From assembly GCF_002407245.1 (NCBI RefSeq), contig NZ_CP010681.1, positions 3,108,501-3,172,500 on the forward strand: 64,000 nucleotides of DNA, in the 5' to 3' direction. The notes beneath the pieces are model-generated. The model was given only the letters and a program-made list of their open reading frames with translations, searched no databases and was not told the origin of the DNA. Below, piece by piece: positions 43,754 through 53,049 of this stretch. Positions within the stretch are counted from its first letter, which is position 1; every line of letters begins with the position of its first letter. Position numbers and translations under genes: made by a program. The DNA is from Phaeobacter piscinae. GTDB lineage: Bacteria > Pseudomonadota > Alphaproteobacteria > Rhodobacterales > Rhodobacteraceae.

Positions 43754-46700
43754 CTGAAATGGATAGAACCCACCGCCCTGTCGAAACATGCCCGCCTGAT
43801 ATATTGGCCAAACGCATCGACGCGCAGGATTATGCAGAGCTTTGTGTCACCACGAATTTCACCTTTTTAACCGGTGCCTCTCACCCCGAAGAACTCGTTT
43901 TACGGGCGGCAGAGTTGGGCCTCTCGGCACTTGCGATTACAGACCACAACTCACTTGCGGGGGTTGTTCGTGCTTGGAGTGCGCTAAAAGAACTGAAGCG
44001 CGACCCCCAGGGCGCATTGAAGATCCGATCACAGCACCAGGTCGACTCGTCGTCCCGGCAAGAGATCGGGCATACATCCGCTCTTCCCAAACCCACGACA
44101 CCCATCTTCCCAAAGCTCATCGTTGGCTGCCGTCTGATATTACAAAACTGTGCTGTGGATTGGATTGCCCTGCCCTGTGATCGTTCTGCCTACAAAAGAC
44201 TGGCACGTCTGCTCACCTTAGGAAAACGGCGTGCCGAAAAAGGGCAATGTCTTCTTTATGCTGAGGATATGATTGACGCCTGCAAAGGTATGATCCTGAT
44301 TGCCTTACCCAAAGAGACGTTAAGCAATGCTGTTTCGGATATTCAGAAGATAGGAAGGCAATTTCCGAACCATGTGTTCCTAGGCGCGGCCCCTTGCTAT
44401 GACGGCAGCGATCAGGCTTATCTGGCGGCTTGTGCAAAATTAGCGCAGACGACATGTGCTCCAATGGTTGCCGTCGGCGATGTGCTGATGCACCGGGCCA
44501 ACCGCAGGCAACTTGCAGATGTGCTGACCTGCATGCGTGAAAATATCAACATTGACGATATCGGGACACGGGCTTTACCCAACGCGGAGCGCCGCCTGAA
44601 GGCCGGTGCAGATATGGCACGCATTTTTCGCGATCATCCTGCCGCGCTACGTCGCACTGCGGAAATTGCCAACAGATGTAATTTCGATCTGAGCGAGCTG
44701 TCCTATGAGTACCCCCATGAGGAGGCAGAAGGGGAAACACCACAGGACCGTTTGGAGCGCCTCGCACAAGAAGGGCTAAAGCGGCGCTATCCGGATGGCC
44801 CGCCGGATCGCGCAATAAAGCTGATGGAAAAAGAACTGTCAGCAGTCAAAGAGCTTGAATTTCCCGCCTATTTTTTGACCGTCCATGACATCGTACAATT
44901 CGCCAAGTCCAAAGGCATACTCTGCCAGGGGCGTGGGTCTGCGGCCAATTCCATCATTTGCTATCTCTTAGGCATTACAGATGTCAGCCCCGATATGATC
45001 GCCATGGTTTTTGAGCGCTTTGTCTCAAAACACCGAGGAGAGCCACCAGACATTGATGTGGATTTCGAACATGAGCGGCGCGAAGAGGTCATCCAGTGGA
45101 TTTACCAGAAATACGGTCGCCATCGTGCGGGTCTCTGCGCGACAGTTATTCACTTTCGCACGCGGGCTGCCATTCGCGAAGTTGGGAAGGTGATGGGGCT
45201 TAGCCAAGATGTAACGGCAGGTCTGTCGGGGCAGATTTGGGGCATGAGCAATGGCAGTGTCGATCTGGAGCGCATCCGGGAATTGGGGCTCAATCTTGAA
45301 GACCGTCGCCTGATGCAGACAATTCGCCTGATCGGCGAGATCATCGGCTTTCCGCGCCATCTTTCCCAGCACGTGGGTGGTTTTGTCATAACAAGCGGAC
45401 GACTGGATGAACTGGCCCCGATTGAGAATGCCGCAATGGAAGATCGCACCGTCATCTGTTGGGACAAAGATGACATTGATGCCCTGCGCATTCTCAAGGT
45501 GGATATCCTTGCATTGGGCATGCTCACCTGTATTCGCAAGGCATTTGACTTGATGCAGCAGCATGAGAACATCACTCACAGCATCGCGACCATCCCACAG
45601 AAAGATGGCGCGACATATGATATGCTCTGTGCGGCGGATGCGGTGGGGGTGTTTCAGGTCGAAAGCCGGGCACAGATGAACTTTTTGCCCCGGATGCGCC
45701 CGCGCAAATTCTATGACCTGGTTATCGAGGTCGCCATCGTCCGCCCCGGCCCTATTCAGGGAGATATGGTCAGGCCCTACATCCGAAGGCGGAACGGTTT
45801 GGAAAAATCAGATCCCTTCGGGCCTGAACTGGAACAGGTTACCAGACGCACCGAGGGGGTGCCCCTGTTTCAAGAGCAAGCCTTGCAAATTGCGGTTGTT
45901 GGCGCGGGGTTTTCAGCGGAAGAAGCCGACCATCTGCGCAGATCTCTCGCCTCGTTTCGACGTATGGGGACGATCGGCAAATATCGCGATAAGTTCATCG
46001 CAGGTATGCTTAAGAACAACTACAGCAGAGAAATCGCAGAACGATGTTTCGGTCAAATCGAGGGATTTGCCGATTACGGTTTTCCGGAAAGCCATGCCGC
46101 AGCCTTCGCTATGCTGGCCTATGTCTCAGCTTGGTTGAAATGTCATCATCCGGCCATTTTTGCCTGTGCTCTGCTCAACTCTCAGCCCATGGGATTCTAT
46201 GCACCGGCACAGATTGTCCGTGATGTGCGTGATCATGGCATCGAGGTGCGCCCAATTTGTGTAAACCAGTCCCAATGGGACAACTCACTTGAGCGCCGCC
46301 CGGATGGTACCTTGGCTCTACGTCTGGGGTTTCGCCAGATTAAGGGCTTCAAGGAAGATGACGCAGGTTGGATCATTGCAGCGCGCGGGAATGGCTATAT
46401 TGACCCCGAGCATCTCTGGCTACGTGCAGGCCTGGCGCCCGCAGCACTGGAACGTTTGGCAGAAGCCGATGCCTTTTCGTCGATGGGCATCTCGCGGCGG
46501 GACGCACTTTGGCAGGTGAAGTCCATCACGACACCAGCACCATTACCCCTGTTCAACGATCAATTGGACGGCGAGGCCATTACCGAACCGGATGTCATGC
46601 TGCCAAGAATGCACCTAGGGGAAGAAGTCGTCGAAGACTATGTGTCCATGCGCCTGAGCTTGCGGGCACACCCAATGGAGCTGCTACGCCCAACCCTTCC

Positions 46701-47133
46701 TGGTCTGACCTGCAATAACCAACTGATAAAGGCTCCCCTGCAGCGCGTCTCGGTAGGCGGTCTTGTCATCACGAGGCAACGACCGGGAACTGCTTCTGGC
46801 GTTATATTTCTGACCCTTGAAGACGAAACAGGCGTTTGCAACGTTGTGGTTTGGAAAAAGATATACGAACGCTTTCGGCGCATTGTCATGGGTGGACGCC
46901 TCTTATGCGTAACGGGGTACCTTCAGAGAGAGGGCGCCGTCGTCCACGTCATCGCACAAAACATTGAGGATGAATCTGCCAGATTATCGGAGCTAGGCCA
47001 CCCGCTGGACGGTGCGATTCAGTCCGAGGGTCCCCGCGCCGACGACACGCCTAAACGGACCAGATATCCCGCCCGTGCGATGCATCCGAGAGATCAGGCC
47101 AAGCGTCTCTTCCCCAGCCGGGATTTTCATTAG
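43750..47133 (+). CDS. dnaE2: Error-prone DNA polymerase DnaE2 (ImuC)
   Basis: 1127 residues. The N-terminal PHP domain begins YAELCVTTNFTFLTGASHPEELV; the polymerase core has ILCQGRGSAANSIICYLLGIT, PPDIDVDFEHERREEVIQWIY (catalytic Asp pair DxD), and a C-terminal OB domain with VFLTLEDETGVCNVVVW. This form lacks the tau-binding tail of DnaE1. Makes translesion and mutagenic repair with ImuA and ImuB. ATGA overlap with imuB at 43750-43753 shows coupled translation. Ends 21 bases from the convergent agmatinase. Confidence 0.95.
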   Translation: MTEMDRTHRPVETCPPDILAKRIDAQDYAELCVTTNFTFLTGASHPEELVLRAAELGLSALAITDHNSLAGVVRAWSALKELKRDPQGALKIRSQHQVDSSSRQEIGHTSALPKPTTPIFPKLIVGCRLILQNCAVDWIALPCDRSAYKRLARLLTLGKRRAEKGQCLLYAEDMIDACKGMILIALPKETLSNAVSDIQKIGRQFPNHVFLGAAPCYDGSDQAYLAACAKLAQTTCAPMVAVGDVLMHRANRRQLADVLTCMRENINIDDIGTRALPNAERRLKAGADMARIFRDHPAALRRTAEIANRCNFDLSELSYEYPHEEAEGETPQDRLERLAQEGLKRRYPDGPPDRAIKLMEKELSAVKELEFPAYFLTVHDIVQFAKSKGILCQGRGSAANSIICYLLGITDVSPDMIAMVFERFVSKHRGEPPDIDVDFEHERREEVIQWIYQKYGRHRAGLCATVIHFRTRAAIREVGKVMGLSQDVTAGLSGQIWGMSNGSVDLERIRELGLNLEDRRLMQTIRLIGEIIGFPRHLSQHVGGFVITSGRLDELAPIENAAMEDRTVICWDKDDIDALRILKVDILALGMLTCIRKAFDLMQQHENITHSIATIPQKDGATYDMLCAADAVGVFQVESRAQMNFLPRMRPRKFYDLVIEVAIVRPGPIQGDMVRPYIRRRNGLEKSDPFGPELEQVTRRTEGVPLFQEQALQIAVVGAGFSAEEADHLRRSLASFRRMGTIGKYRDKFIAGMLKNNYSREIAERCFGQIEGFADYGFPESHAAAFAMLAYVSAWLKCHHPAIFACALLNSQPMGFYAPAQIVRDVRDHGIEVRPICVNQSQWDNSLERRPDGTLALRLGFRQIKGFKEDDAGWIIAARGNGYIDPEHLWLRAGLAPAALERLAEADAFSSMGISRRDALWQVKSITTPAPLPLFNDQLDGEAITEPDVMLPRMHLGEEVVEDYVSMRLSLRAHPMELLRPTLPGLTCNNQLIKAPLQRVSVGGLVITRQRPGTASGVIFLTLEDETGVCNVVVWKKIYERFRRIVMGGRLLCVTGYLQREGAVVHVIAQNIEDESARLSELGHPLDGAIQSEGPRADDTPKRTRYPARAMHPRDQAKRLFPSRDFH

Positions 47134-47154
47134 AAACACCTCTTTCGTAGCAGC

Positions 47155-48129
47155 TCATCGTCGCGAAATCGCTTCAGCACTGACACAGAGCATCTCAAAT
47201 AGGATCGATGCCCCAAGCCAAGCGGTGTTTCCGTCTGTGTCAAACGGAGGGGACACTTCCACCAGATCGGCCCCTACAAGCTGAATGCCTGCGAGCTCAC
47301 GCACCACCTGCAAGGCCTGAAAGCTGTTCGGCCCGCCAACCTCAGGTGTCCCCGTGCCAGGTGCGAAAGCTGGATCAACGAAATCGATATCATATGTGCA
47401 GTAGGTCGGCTGGTCACCGACAATCTCTCGAACTTCACTCATGACGTCCGAGACGCCGCGATCGAAAAATTCCTCAATTCGAATAATTCTCACACCCTGT
47501 GCCTGCCCCCATTCGACATCTTCAATGTTGTAAGCAGTGCCTCGGATACCGATCTGCACCATCCGCTTCGGATCGACCAATCCTTCTTCGATTGCACGGC
47601 GAAAGGGGGTGCCATGAGTATATTTGTTTCCACCAAAATAGCTGTCAAAGAGGTCGGTATGACTATCAAACTGAATGAGACCCACCGGCGCGTCGCTGGC
47701 CAATCCCCGCAGGACAGGCAATGAAACGAGGTGATCACCACCGACAGTCAGCGCAAAGATGTCGCGAGATTTCAGATCCGCGTAGAAAGCGCTGATCCGC
47801 TCCATACAGTCGATGATATCAACCGGGTTGGGCGCGACATCGCCAAGGTCTGCGCAATTGATCATCGAAAAAGGATTGATGCCTGTCACCGGGTTCCCGG
47901 CCCGGATCATGGTCGAAAGGTCGCGCAGCTGTCGCGGACCATGGCGCGGACCCGGCCGGTTGGTGGTTCCAGCATCCCAAGGCACCCCAACCAAGCCCAG
48001 TTGCACCTGATCAATAATCGGATCAGCTAAGGTTACATGCGGCAGCCGCATAAAGGTTGGCAAACCGGCAAACCGGGGCATCTCCATCCCGGATACTGGA
48101 TGAAAGAAATCTGTAGGCAAGGACGCCAT
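47155..48129 (-). CDS. speB: Agmatinase-type ureohydrolase 1
   Basis: 324 residues. Binuclear manganese site: VGGDHLVSLP, QFDSHTDLFD and DIDFVDPAFAPGTGTPE, all as in agmatinases and guanidino-acid hydrolases. Releases urea from a guanidino compound. Last gene of a minus-strand operon: ureohydrolase 2, ABC permease, ATPase and binding protein lie upstream, with 5 bases to the gene before it. Exact substrate cannot be read; agmatine, guanidinobutyrate or another guanidine compound are possible. Confidence 0.85.
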   Translation of the reverse strand: MASLPTDFFHPVSGMEMPRFAGLPTFMRLPHVTLADPIIDQVQLGLVGVPWDAGTTNRPGPRHGPRQLRDLSTMIRAGNPVTGINPFSMINCADLGDVAPNPVDIIDCMERISAFYADLKSRDIFALTVGGDHLVSLPVLRGLASDAPVGLIQFDSHTDLFDSYFGGNKYTHGTPFRRAIEEGLVDPKRMVQIGIRGTAYNIEDVEWGQAQGVRIIRIEEFFDRGVSDVMSEVREIVGDQPTYCTYDIDFVDPAFAPGTGTPEVGGPNSFQALQVVRELAGIQLVGADLVEVSPPFDTDGNTAWLGASILFEMLCVSAEAISRR

Positions 48130-48134
48130 AAAAT

Positions 48135-49124
48135 CTAGGCCTCTCTTTGGGATGAATGATTTTCAGCTATCATTGAGATGATTTCGAACATGATGGCGCC
48201 CGCAGTCAGCGCGGTTATCTGATTGGGGCTATCTTTTGTGGGCATCATGCAAACGATGTCTCCGCCAACAATATTCATTCCACGCACCGCATGCAGCAGA
48301 CCCACGGCCTCATCAATATCGAACCCCTTCTCACCAGCCTCGATATTGGACACTCCCGGTGCAATCGTCGGGTCCAGACAGTCCAGATCGAATGTGATAT
48401 AGACAGGGCGGTCAGCCAGCACCTCGGTAATCTGTGCCACAACGTCAGCCAGACCTCGCCTTCTGAAATCTCTCATCGTCACAACATTGTAGCCGTATTC
48501 ATAGGATGGCTGCAGCCAGTCGAGCGTCCGGGCATGGCCTCTTATGCCGATCTGCATGGAATGGGCGGGATCAACCTTGCCCTGATCCGCTAGATAAGCC
48601 CCCCAATGGGCCGCAGACTTCTTTGCCCCCAGAAAGTGATCCACTTTTGTGAAGACATCGGTATGGGCATCAAGGTGCAGAAAACAAACCGGCTCACCTT
48701 TGGTGATCGTCCCGCACCCAAGCGCCTGAACGATCCCTCCAGTGATCGAATGATCCCCGCCAACGGAGACGGGCCGCGCGCCTGCCTTGTCGATCTGCTG
48801 ATAGAAATTGGTGATCTGATCAATACAGTCTTCATTATCGTTGGCCTTCGGAAATGGTACATCGCCCAGATCAACAATCTTCGCAGAATTCCAGGGATCC
48901 AGCTGAAAGCCACTGTGCATACGCCGCTGTACTGATGACACGTTGCGAAGGGCGCGCGGGCCAAGATGCTGATCACGCTCTGTGGTTCCATTGCCTGCAG
49001 AGTGAGGCACGCCGACCAATGCAATATCCTGACCATCAACGGGCAGGTTTGGACAGCGGAATAAGGTCGGGATACCCCACCAATAGAGGTTTTCCATCAT
49101 CGCATTCAGATGCGGATCCGACAT
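48135..49124 (-). CDS. Ureohydrolase 2 (agmatinase/arginase family)
   Basis: 329 residues, different from the next gene. Metal motifs VGGDHSITGG, LHLDAHTDVF and DLDCLDPTIAPGV. An N-terminal EDLYWWGIPTLF-like stretch (NLYWWGIPTLFRC) is typical of guanidinobutyrase-like members rather than of arginase. The ATG at 49124 has a perfect AGGAGG; an in-frame start at 49151 is unlikely. Directly followed by ureohydrolase 1. Confidence 0.85.
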   Translation of the reverse strand: MSDPHLNAMMENLYWWGIPTLFRCPNLPVDGQDIALVGVPHSAGNGTTERDQHLGPRALRNVSSVQRRMHSGFQLDPWNSAKIVDLGDVPFPKANDNEDCIDQITNFYQQIDKAGARPVSVGGDHSITGGIVQALGCGTITKGEPVCFLHLDAHTDVFTKVDHFLGAKKSAAHWGAYLADQGKVDPAHSMQIGIRGHARTLDWLQPSYEYGYNVVTMRDFRRRGLADVVAQITEVLADRPVYITFDLDCLDPTIAPGVSNIEAGEKGFDIDEAVGLLHAVRGMNIVGGDIVCMMPTKDSPNQITALTAGAIMFEIISMIAENHSSQREA

Positions 49125-49174
49125 CGGGCCTCCTTTCACAACGACTGTCATGCAATGTCAAAATGGTTCCAGAG

Positions 49175-50749
49175 TCAGTTTTCACCGACTTTCTTGCGGT
49201 AGCTGCCCTGCGCAATCCGATCGATCACCATCGCACAAAGCAAAATCGCGAGGCCGCCCAAAAGGCCCTGCCCCTTGGCTGCGTATTGCAACGATTCAAG
49301 GATAAGTGCCCCCAAACCATCAGCACCGATAAGGGACGCGATCACCACCATCGACAGCGACATCAAAATGGTCTGATTGATCCCGGTCATGATGGACGGA
49401 AGTGCAAGCGGCAACTCAACGTTGAACAGCAACTGGCGGCGGGAACATCCGAAAGCGATTGCCGCCTCCTTCGTCGCGTCGGGTACGCCGCGCATTCCTA
49501 ATGCCGTCAACCGGATCACCGGCGGCATCGCGAAGATCAGCGTAGCCAATACACCTGGCGGCTTACCAGTACCAAAAAACGCAATGATAGGAATGAGATA
49601 AACGAATGCCGGCATGGTCTGCATAAAGTCCAAAACCGGCTCTGCGACAGCGTAAGCGCGTTTTGATTTGCCGAACCAAATACCAAATGGCACCCCGATA
49701 ATGATGCACAGCATCGCCCCAGCCCCGATCAACGCTACTGTGATCATCGACAATTCCCACAGGCCCATAAACGCAAGATAGGCCAATGACGCTGCTGTAA
49801 ATATCGCGATCCGTGGACCTGCCAGACGATAAGCCATGACCACAATCACCAGCATAACGACGGGCCATGGTGTCTGTAGCAGCAGGGTTTCCAACCCGTC
49901 CAGACACCAACGGATTGCCGCTGTAATGCCATCAAAGGTATTCGAAAAATTCGCCGCAGCCCAATCGAATGCAGCATCCCCTTTCCGAGACAAGGCCGAG
50001 AAATACTCGCGCTGGATTGGGAACTCCGTTACCGGAATAGTCTCACCGACAAACCCACCCGTGAGGCTGGCCAAGATCTCATCCGGTGCCCGTACCGTGA
50101 ACCGCAACAGCGTAAGTGGCATGATTGCCAGCATCATGATCGCACCGAAAACCGTGCTGGACGTTTTTATACCGACCTGCTGACTGTCCTGATCCGCCCG
50201 CCACTTCAGGTAATGCGCCTCATAGGCAATATTGGCATAAAGCCCTTCGAGCAGCTTCACCAAGGTCAGAATCGCCACGCCAACCAACAGAATGGTGGTT
50301 GCCTCCGCTGCTGCCAAATCAGCCTGTTCTTGCGCCCTTGCGGCAACTTTCTTCAGATTTTCTGCGATCTTCAGTTTCGCGTCAGCCCCGGCTGCATCTC
50401 CCGCAGCAAGCAACTCAGCGGCCTGTGCCTCACGTTTTGCAATATTCCCTAAAGCACGCTCAAGTTTGGAAAGTTGGTCGGCACCAAGTTCCCCCCAGAG
50501 CCCTCGTCCTATCTGAACCAGCGCAAACAGCTCCAGGACAAGAAATATCCAGAAAAAACCCCAAACCCCGCGCGCCGCGCCCCAGAGCGGCCCGAACACC
50601 GCCGCCATTGTGTTCCATGACCATGCGAAACCCGTGGTATCTTGAATTTTTTTAAACGCCCCAGTGTAGTAACTGGTGTTCCGCTCGACAAAATCAGCGA
50701 CCGTCGTGCTGTTGGCATTGGGGCCACTTTCCAATCCTGTATCGGTCAT
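49175..50749 (-). CDS. Betaine-type ABC transporter permease (ProW-like)
   Basis: 524 residues. The C-terminal BPD_transp_1 domain has the EAA-type loop with MRGVPDATKEAAIAFGCSRRQLLFNVELPLALPSI. An unusually long N-terminal part (about 1-200) holds two membrane helices plus an Ala/Glu/Lys-rich coiled segment (KLERALGNIAKREAQAAELLAAG, residues about 96-118). This makes it about 170 residues longer than Escherichia coli ProW. Overlaps the ATPase gene by four bases. Confidence 0.85.
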   Translation of the reverse strand: MTDTGLESGPNANSTTVADFVERNTSYYTGAFKKIQDTTGFAWSWNTMAAVFGPLWGAARGVWGFFWIFLVLELFALVQIGRGLWGELGADQLSKLERALGNIAKREAQAAELLAAGDAAGADAKLKIAENLKKVAARAQEQADLAAAEATTILLVGVAILTLVKLLEGLYANIAYEAHYLKWRADQDSQQVGIKTSSTVFGAIMMLAIMPLTLLRFTVRAPDEILASLTGGFVGETIPVTEFPIQREYFSALSRKGDAAFDWAAANFSNTFDGITAAIRWCLDGLETLLLQTPWPVVMLVIVVMAYRLAGPRIAIFTAASLAYLAFMGLWELSMITVALIGAGAMLCIIIGVPFGIWFGKSKRAYAVAEPVLDFMQTMPAFVYLIPIIAFFGTGKPPGVLATLIFAMPPVIRLTALGMRGVPDATKEAAIAFGCSRRQLLFNVELPLALPSIMTGINQTILMSLSMVVIASLIGADGLGALILESLQYAAKGQGLLGGLAILLCAMVIDRIAQGSYRKKVGEN

Positions 50750-51798
50750 GCTTTGCCCCCTTGGATACCTTTAAGAAGAGTTGGCTTATCAATGACACCC
50801 ACATCCATTCCATCATCCGATGTGATGACGATTGGTTGCTCAGTGGCTGTCGAGATATCGATCAACATATCCAAATCCGTCGAGTGTGCAGCGCGCGGGC
50901 TGACCTCCAGATCTTCCCAGTCTTTTGTCTGATACTCTGCCAGCGGCACCATGATTGAATGCGCAAAAACCAACTTGAGCTTCGAAATCCCCTCAACGAA
51001 ATCTCGAACGTAATCATCAGCAGGCTCAGTTACGATTTCCTCCGGCGTGCCGATCTGAACGATACGCCCATCTTTCATAATGGCGATCCGCGTACCAATA
51101 CGGATCGCTTCGTCCAGATCATGGGTAATAAACACTGTGGTTTTTCCCAGCTCAGCAGACAGAGCCATGAACTGATCCTGCAACTGTCTGCGAATGAGTG
51201 GGTCCAAGGCCGAAAACGGCTCATCCATCAGCAAAACGTCAGGGTCAGAGGCCAACGCACGGGCCAGCCCCACCCTTTGCTGCATGCCGCCTGACAACTC
51301 ACGTGGAAAGCGATCTTCGTATCCTTGCAGGTCTACCCGTTCCAGGCAGCGCTGTGAAACCTCCCAGCGACGAGATTTGGATTCTCCTCGGATCTGCAAG
51401 GGAAACGCCACATTGTCACGCACCGTGCGGTGCGGCAGCAGCGCCATATGCTGAAAAACCATTCCCAAATTGACCGCGCGCATCTCGCGCAGTTCTTCGG
51501 CGTTGAGTGCCAGTACATCCCGGCCCAGAACCTGAATATCGCCCGCGGTGGGTTCAATCAGCCGATTGATGTGTCGCACCATGGTGGACTTGCCAGAACC
51601 TGACAGCCCCATGACACAGAAAATCTCGCCCTTCTGCACCTCGAAGGAGCAATCTGCGATGCCGATCACGCACCCAAATTCACCCAGCACTTCGGCCTTG
51701 CTCAGATTTCGGTGTTGGATCGCCTCCATTGCTTCCTCGGCGCGCTCGCCAAAAATTTTCCATACTCCGTCCAGACGTATGACTGCGTCATCGTTCAT
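50746..51798 (-). CDS. Betaine-type ABC transporter ATP-binding protein (ProV-like)
   Basis: 350 residues. Walker A GLSGSGKST, signature LSGGMQQRVGLARAL, Walker B LLMDEPFSALDP and the His switch ITHDLDE; the C-terminal CBS-like part (STDLDMLIDISTATEQPIVITSDDG) may sense ionic strength, as in OpuA and ProV. Start ATG 51798 (MNDDAVIRLDGVWKIF); the longer frame from 51909 has no ProV match. Pairs with the permease and the binding protein of the same operon. Confidence 0.9.
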   Translation of the reverse strand: MNDDAVIRLDGVWKIFGERAEEAMEAIQHRNLSKAEVLGEFGCVIGIADCSFEVQKGEIFCVMGLSGSGKSTMVRHINRLIEPTAGDIQVLGRDVLALNAEELREMRAVNLGMVFQHMALLPHRTVRDNVAFPLQIRGESKSRRWEVSQRCLERVDLQGYEDRFPRELSGGMQQRVGLARALASDPDVLLMDEPFSALDPLIRRQLQDQFMALSAELGKTTVFITHDLDEAIRIGTRIAIMKDGRIVQIGTPEEIVTEPADDYVRDFVEGISKLKLVFAHSIMVPLAEYQTKDWEDLEVSPRAAHSTDLDMLIDISTATEQPIVITSDDGMDVGVIDKPTLLKGIQGGKA

Positions 51799-51912
51799 AG
51801 ATATCAACCTGTTAGATATATTGAACCATGCAGAGCATGATGAGCACCGCACAAGGGAATACCCCCGCCCGTCAAAGATCCGCGCGGGGGCGCAAGCGAC
51901 AAAGAACAAAAA

Positions 51913-52854
51913 TCAGTTCAGCCAGTTGTCCACTTGGTCCGCGTTCTCTTCAACCCATTTGCGGGCAAACACCTCCGCATCCATTTCGTCAACGATCAAG
52001 GCATAGACCATCGCTGACACTTGATCGGAGGTCAGGTTAACCTTGGACAGAACTGCGGCCGCGCTTTCGTCCATGGCAGCCTGATAGTGGATATGCAGGT
52101 AAGCCTTGTCCCAGGCCATCGCCGCAGAGGAGTTCTCCAGCCAATTCGGATCATCAGTGGGCTGCGCAACATTCCACTTTGCAGGATCATGCGGCGGCTC
52201 TTCCAACTGGACGAGATCATACAGTTGGAACATGTGATGCGGCGTATAGCAGAAGAACACCACATTGGTATTTTGATCAGTCGCGGCATCAACCTCAGCG
52301 AGTGCTAAGGTCTCATCCATTTCCTTAAGCGTCATTGTTTGATCGTACCCGTAGGATTTGGCACGGATTTTCTCGACATTGGTTGATGCCCAACCTGCGG
52401 CACCGATCCAGATTTCTCCCATACCATCGCCATCGCTGTCGAAATTGGCCGCCATATCAGGATCACTTAACTCTGACAGCGCCTTGATGCCGGTACGCTC
52501 AGCAGTTCCTTTGGTGACACACATGGCCTGATCTGCCGGTATGCCATTCGGGTTCATGGCAACAGTGCCCTTTTCCTTCACGAACGTGTTGTGAAGATTA
52601 GCCTGGTTTGGCAACCAGACTTCTGGGTGGACCTGCATGGCCCCGGAGTCCATAGCTTCAAAGACGATCGGATTGCTGCCGTTTTGCAGTTCAACATCAA
52701 GGCCAAGATTATCCTCAAGCACGATCTTGAGAACATTCGCCGTTACACGAACCGATGGCCAGTTTGGCACACCAATGACCACATCAGCGGCCAGCGCGCC
52801 AGTTCCAAGCGTAGCCAACAATCCACTGGACATCCAAGTCGCTAGTCTCTTCAT
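51913..52854 (-). CDS. Betaine-type ABC transporter substrate-binding protein (ProX/OpuAC)
   Basis: 313 residues. Signal peptide 1-22 (ending ALAA), then VVIGVPNWPSVRVTANVLK, HPEVWLPNQANL, TDQNTNVVFFCYTPHHMFQLYDLVQLEEP. The tryptophan and tyrosine content suits an aromatic box for quaternary amines, as in ProX. The ATG at 52854 with GGAG six bases ahead is preferred over 52866. First gene of the operon, 195 bases from the divergent LysR regulator. Whether it binds betaine or a guanidino compound cannot be told. Confidence 0.86.
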   Translation of the reverse strand: MKRLATWMSSGLLATLGTGALAADVVIGVPNWPSVRVTANVLKIVLEDNLGLDVELQNGSNPIVFEAMDSGAMQVHPEVWLPNQANLHNTFVKEKGTVAMNPNGIPADQAMCVTKGTAERTGIKALSELSDPDMAANFDSDGDGMGEIWIGAAGWASTNVEKIRAKSYGYDQTMTLKEMDETLALAEVDAATDQNTNVVFFCYTPHHMFQLYDLVQLEEPPHDPAKWNVAQPTDDPNWLENSSAAMAWDKAYLHIHYQAAMDESAAAVLSKVNLTSDQVSAMVYALIVDEMDAEVFARKWVEENADQVDNWLN

Positions 52855-52996
52855 TTCACTCTCCAAATTGCCATTGCTGCTATTGTTGAAAAACCTCTCC
52901 TAGAGCTGATCCGCTTGGTCATCACCGCAAGAACCTCCCCAAACGCTAATGTGCCCACTTTCCAAGTGTATTAAATTACAATAATCGGGATTGAAC

Positions 52997-53012
52997 TTGC
53001 ATAATATTGCAA
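52997..53012. promoter_or_regulatory. LysR-type operator between the transporter operon and its regulator
   Basis: TTGCA-TAATAT-TGCAA: a 5-bp inverted repeat with an AT-rich 6-base spacer, compatible with the T-N11-A LysR box. It is in the divergent gap, 38 bases upstream of the LysR start and about 143 bases from the binding-protein start. Confidence 0.6.
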
Positions 53013-53049
53013 TCAAAATGACCTTAACGACGCTGTAGTCGGGGTAGCC

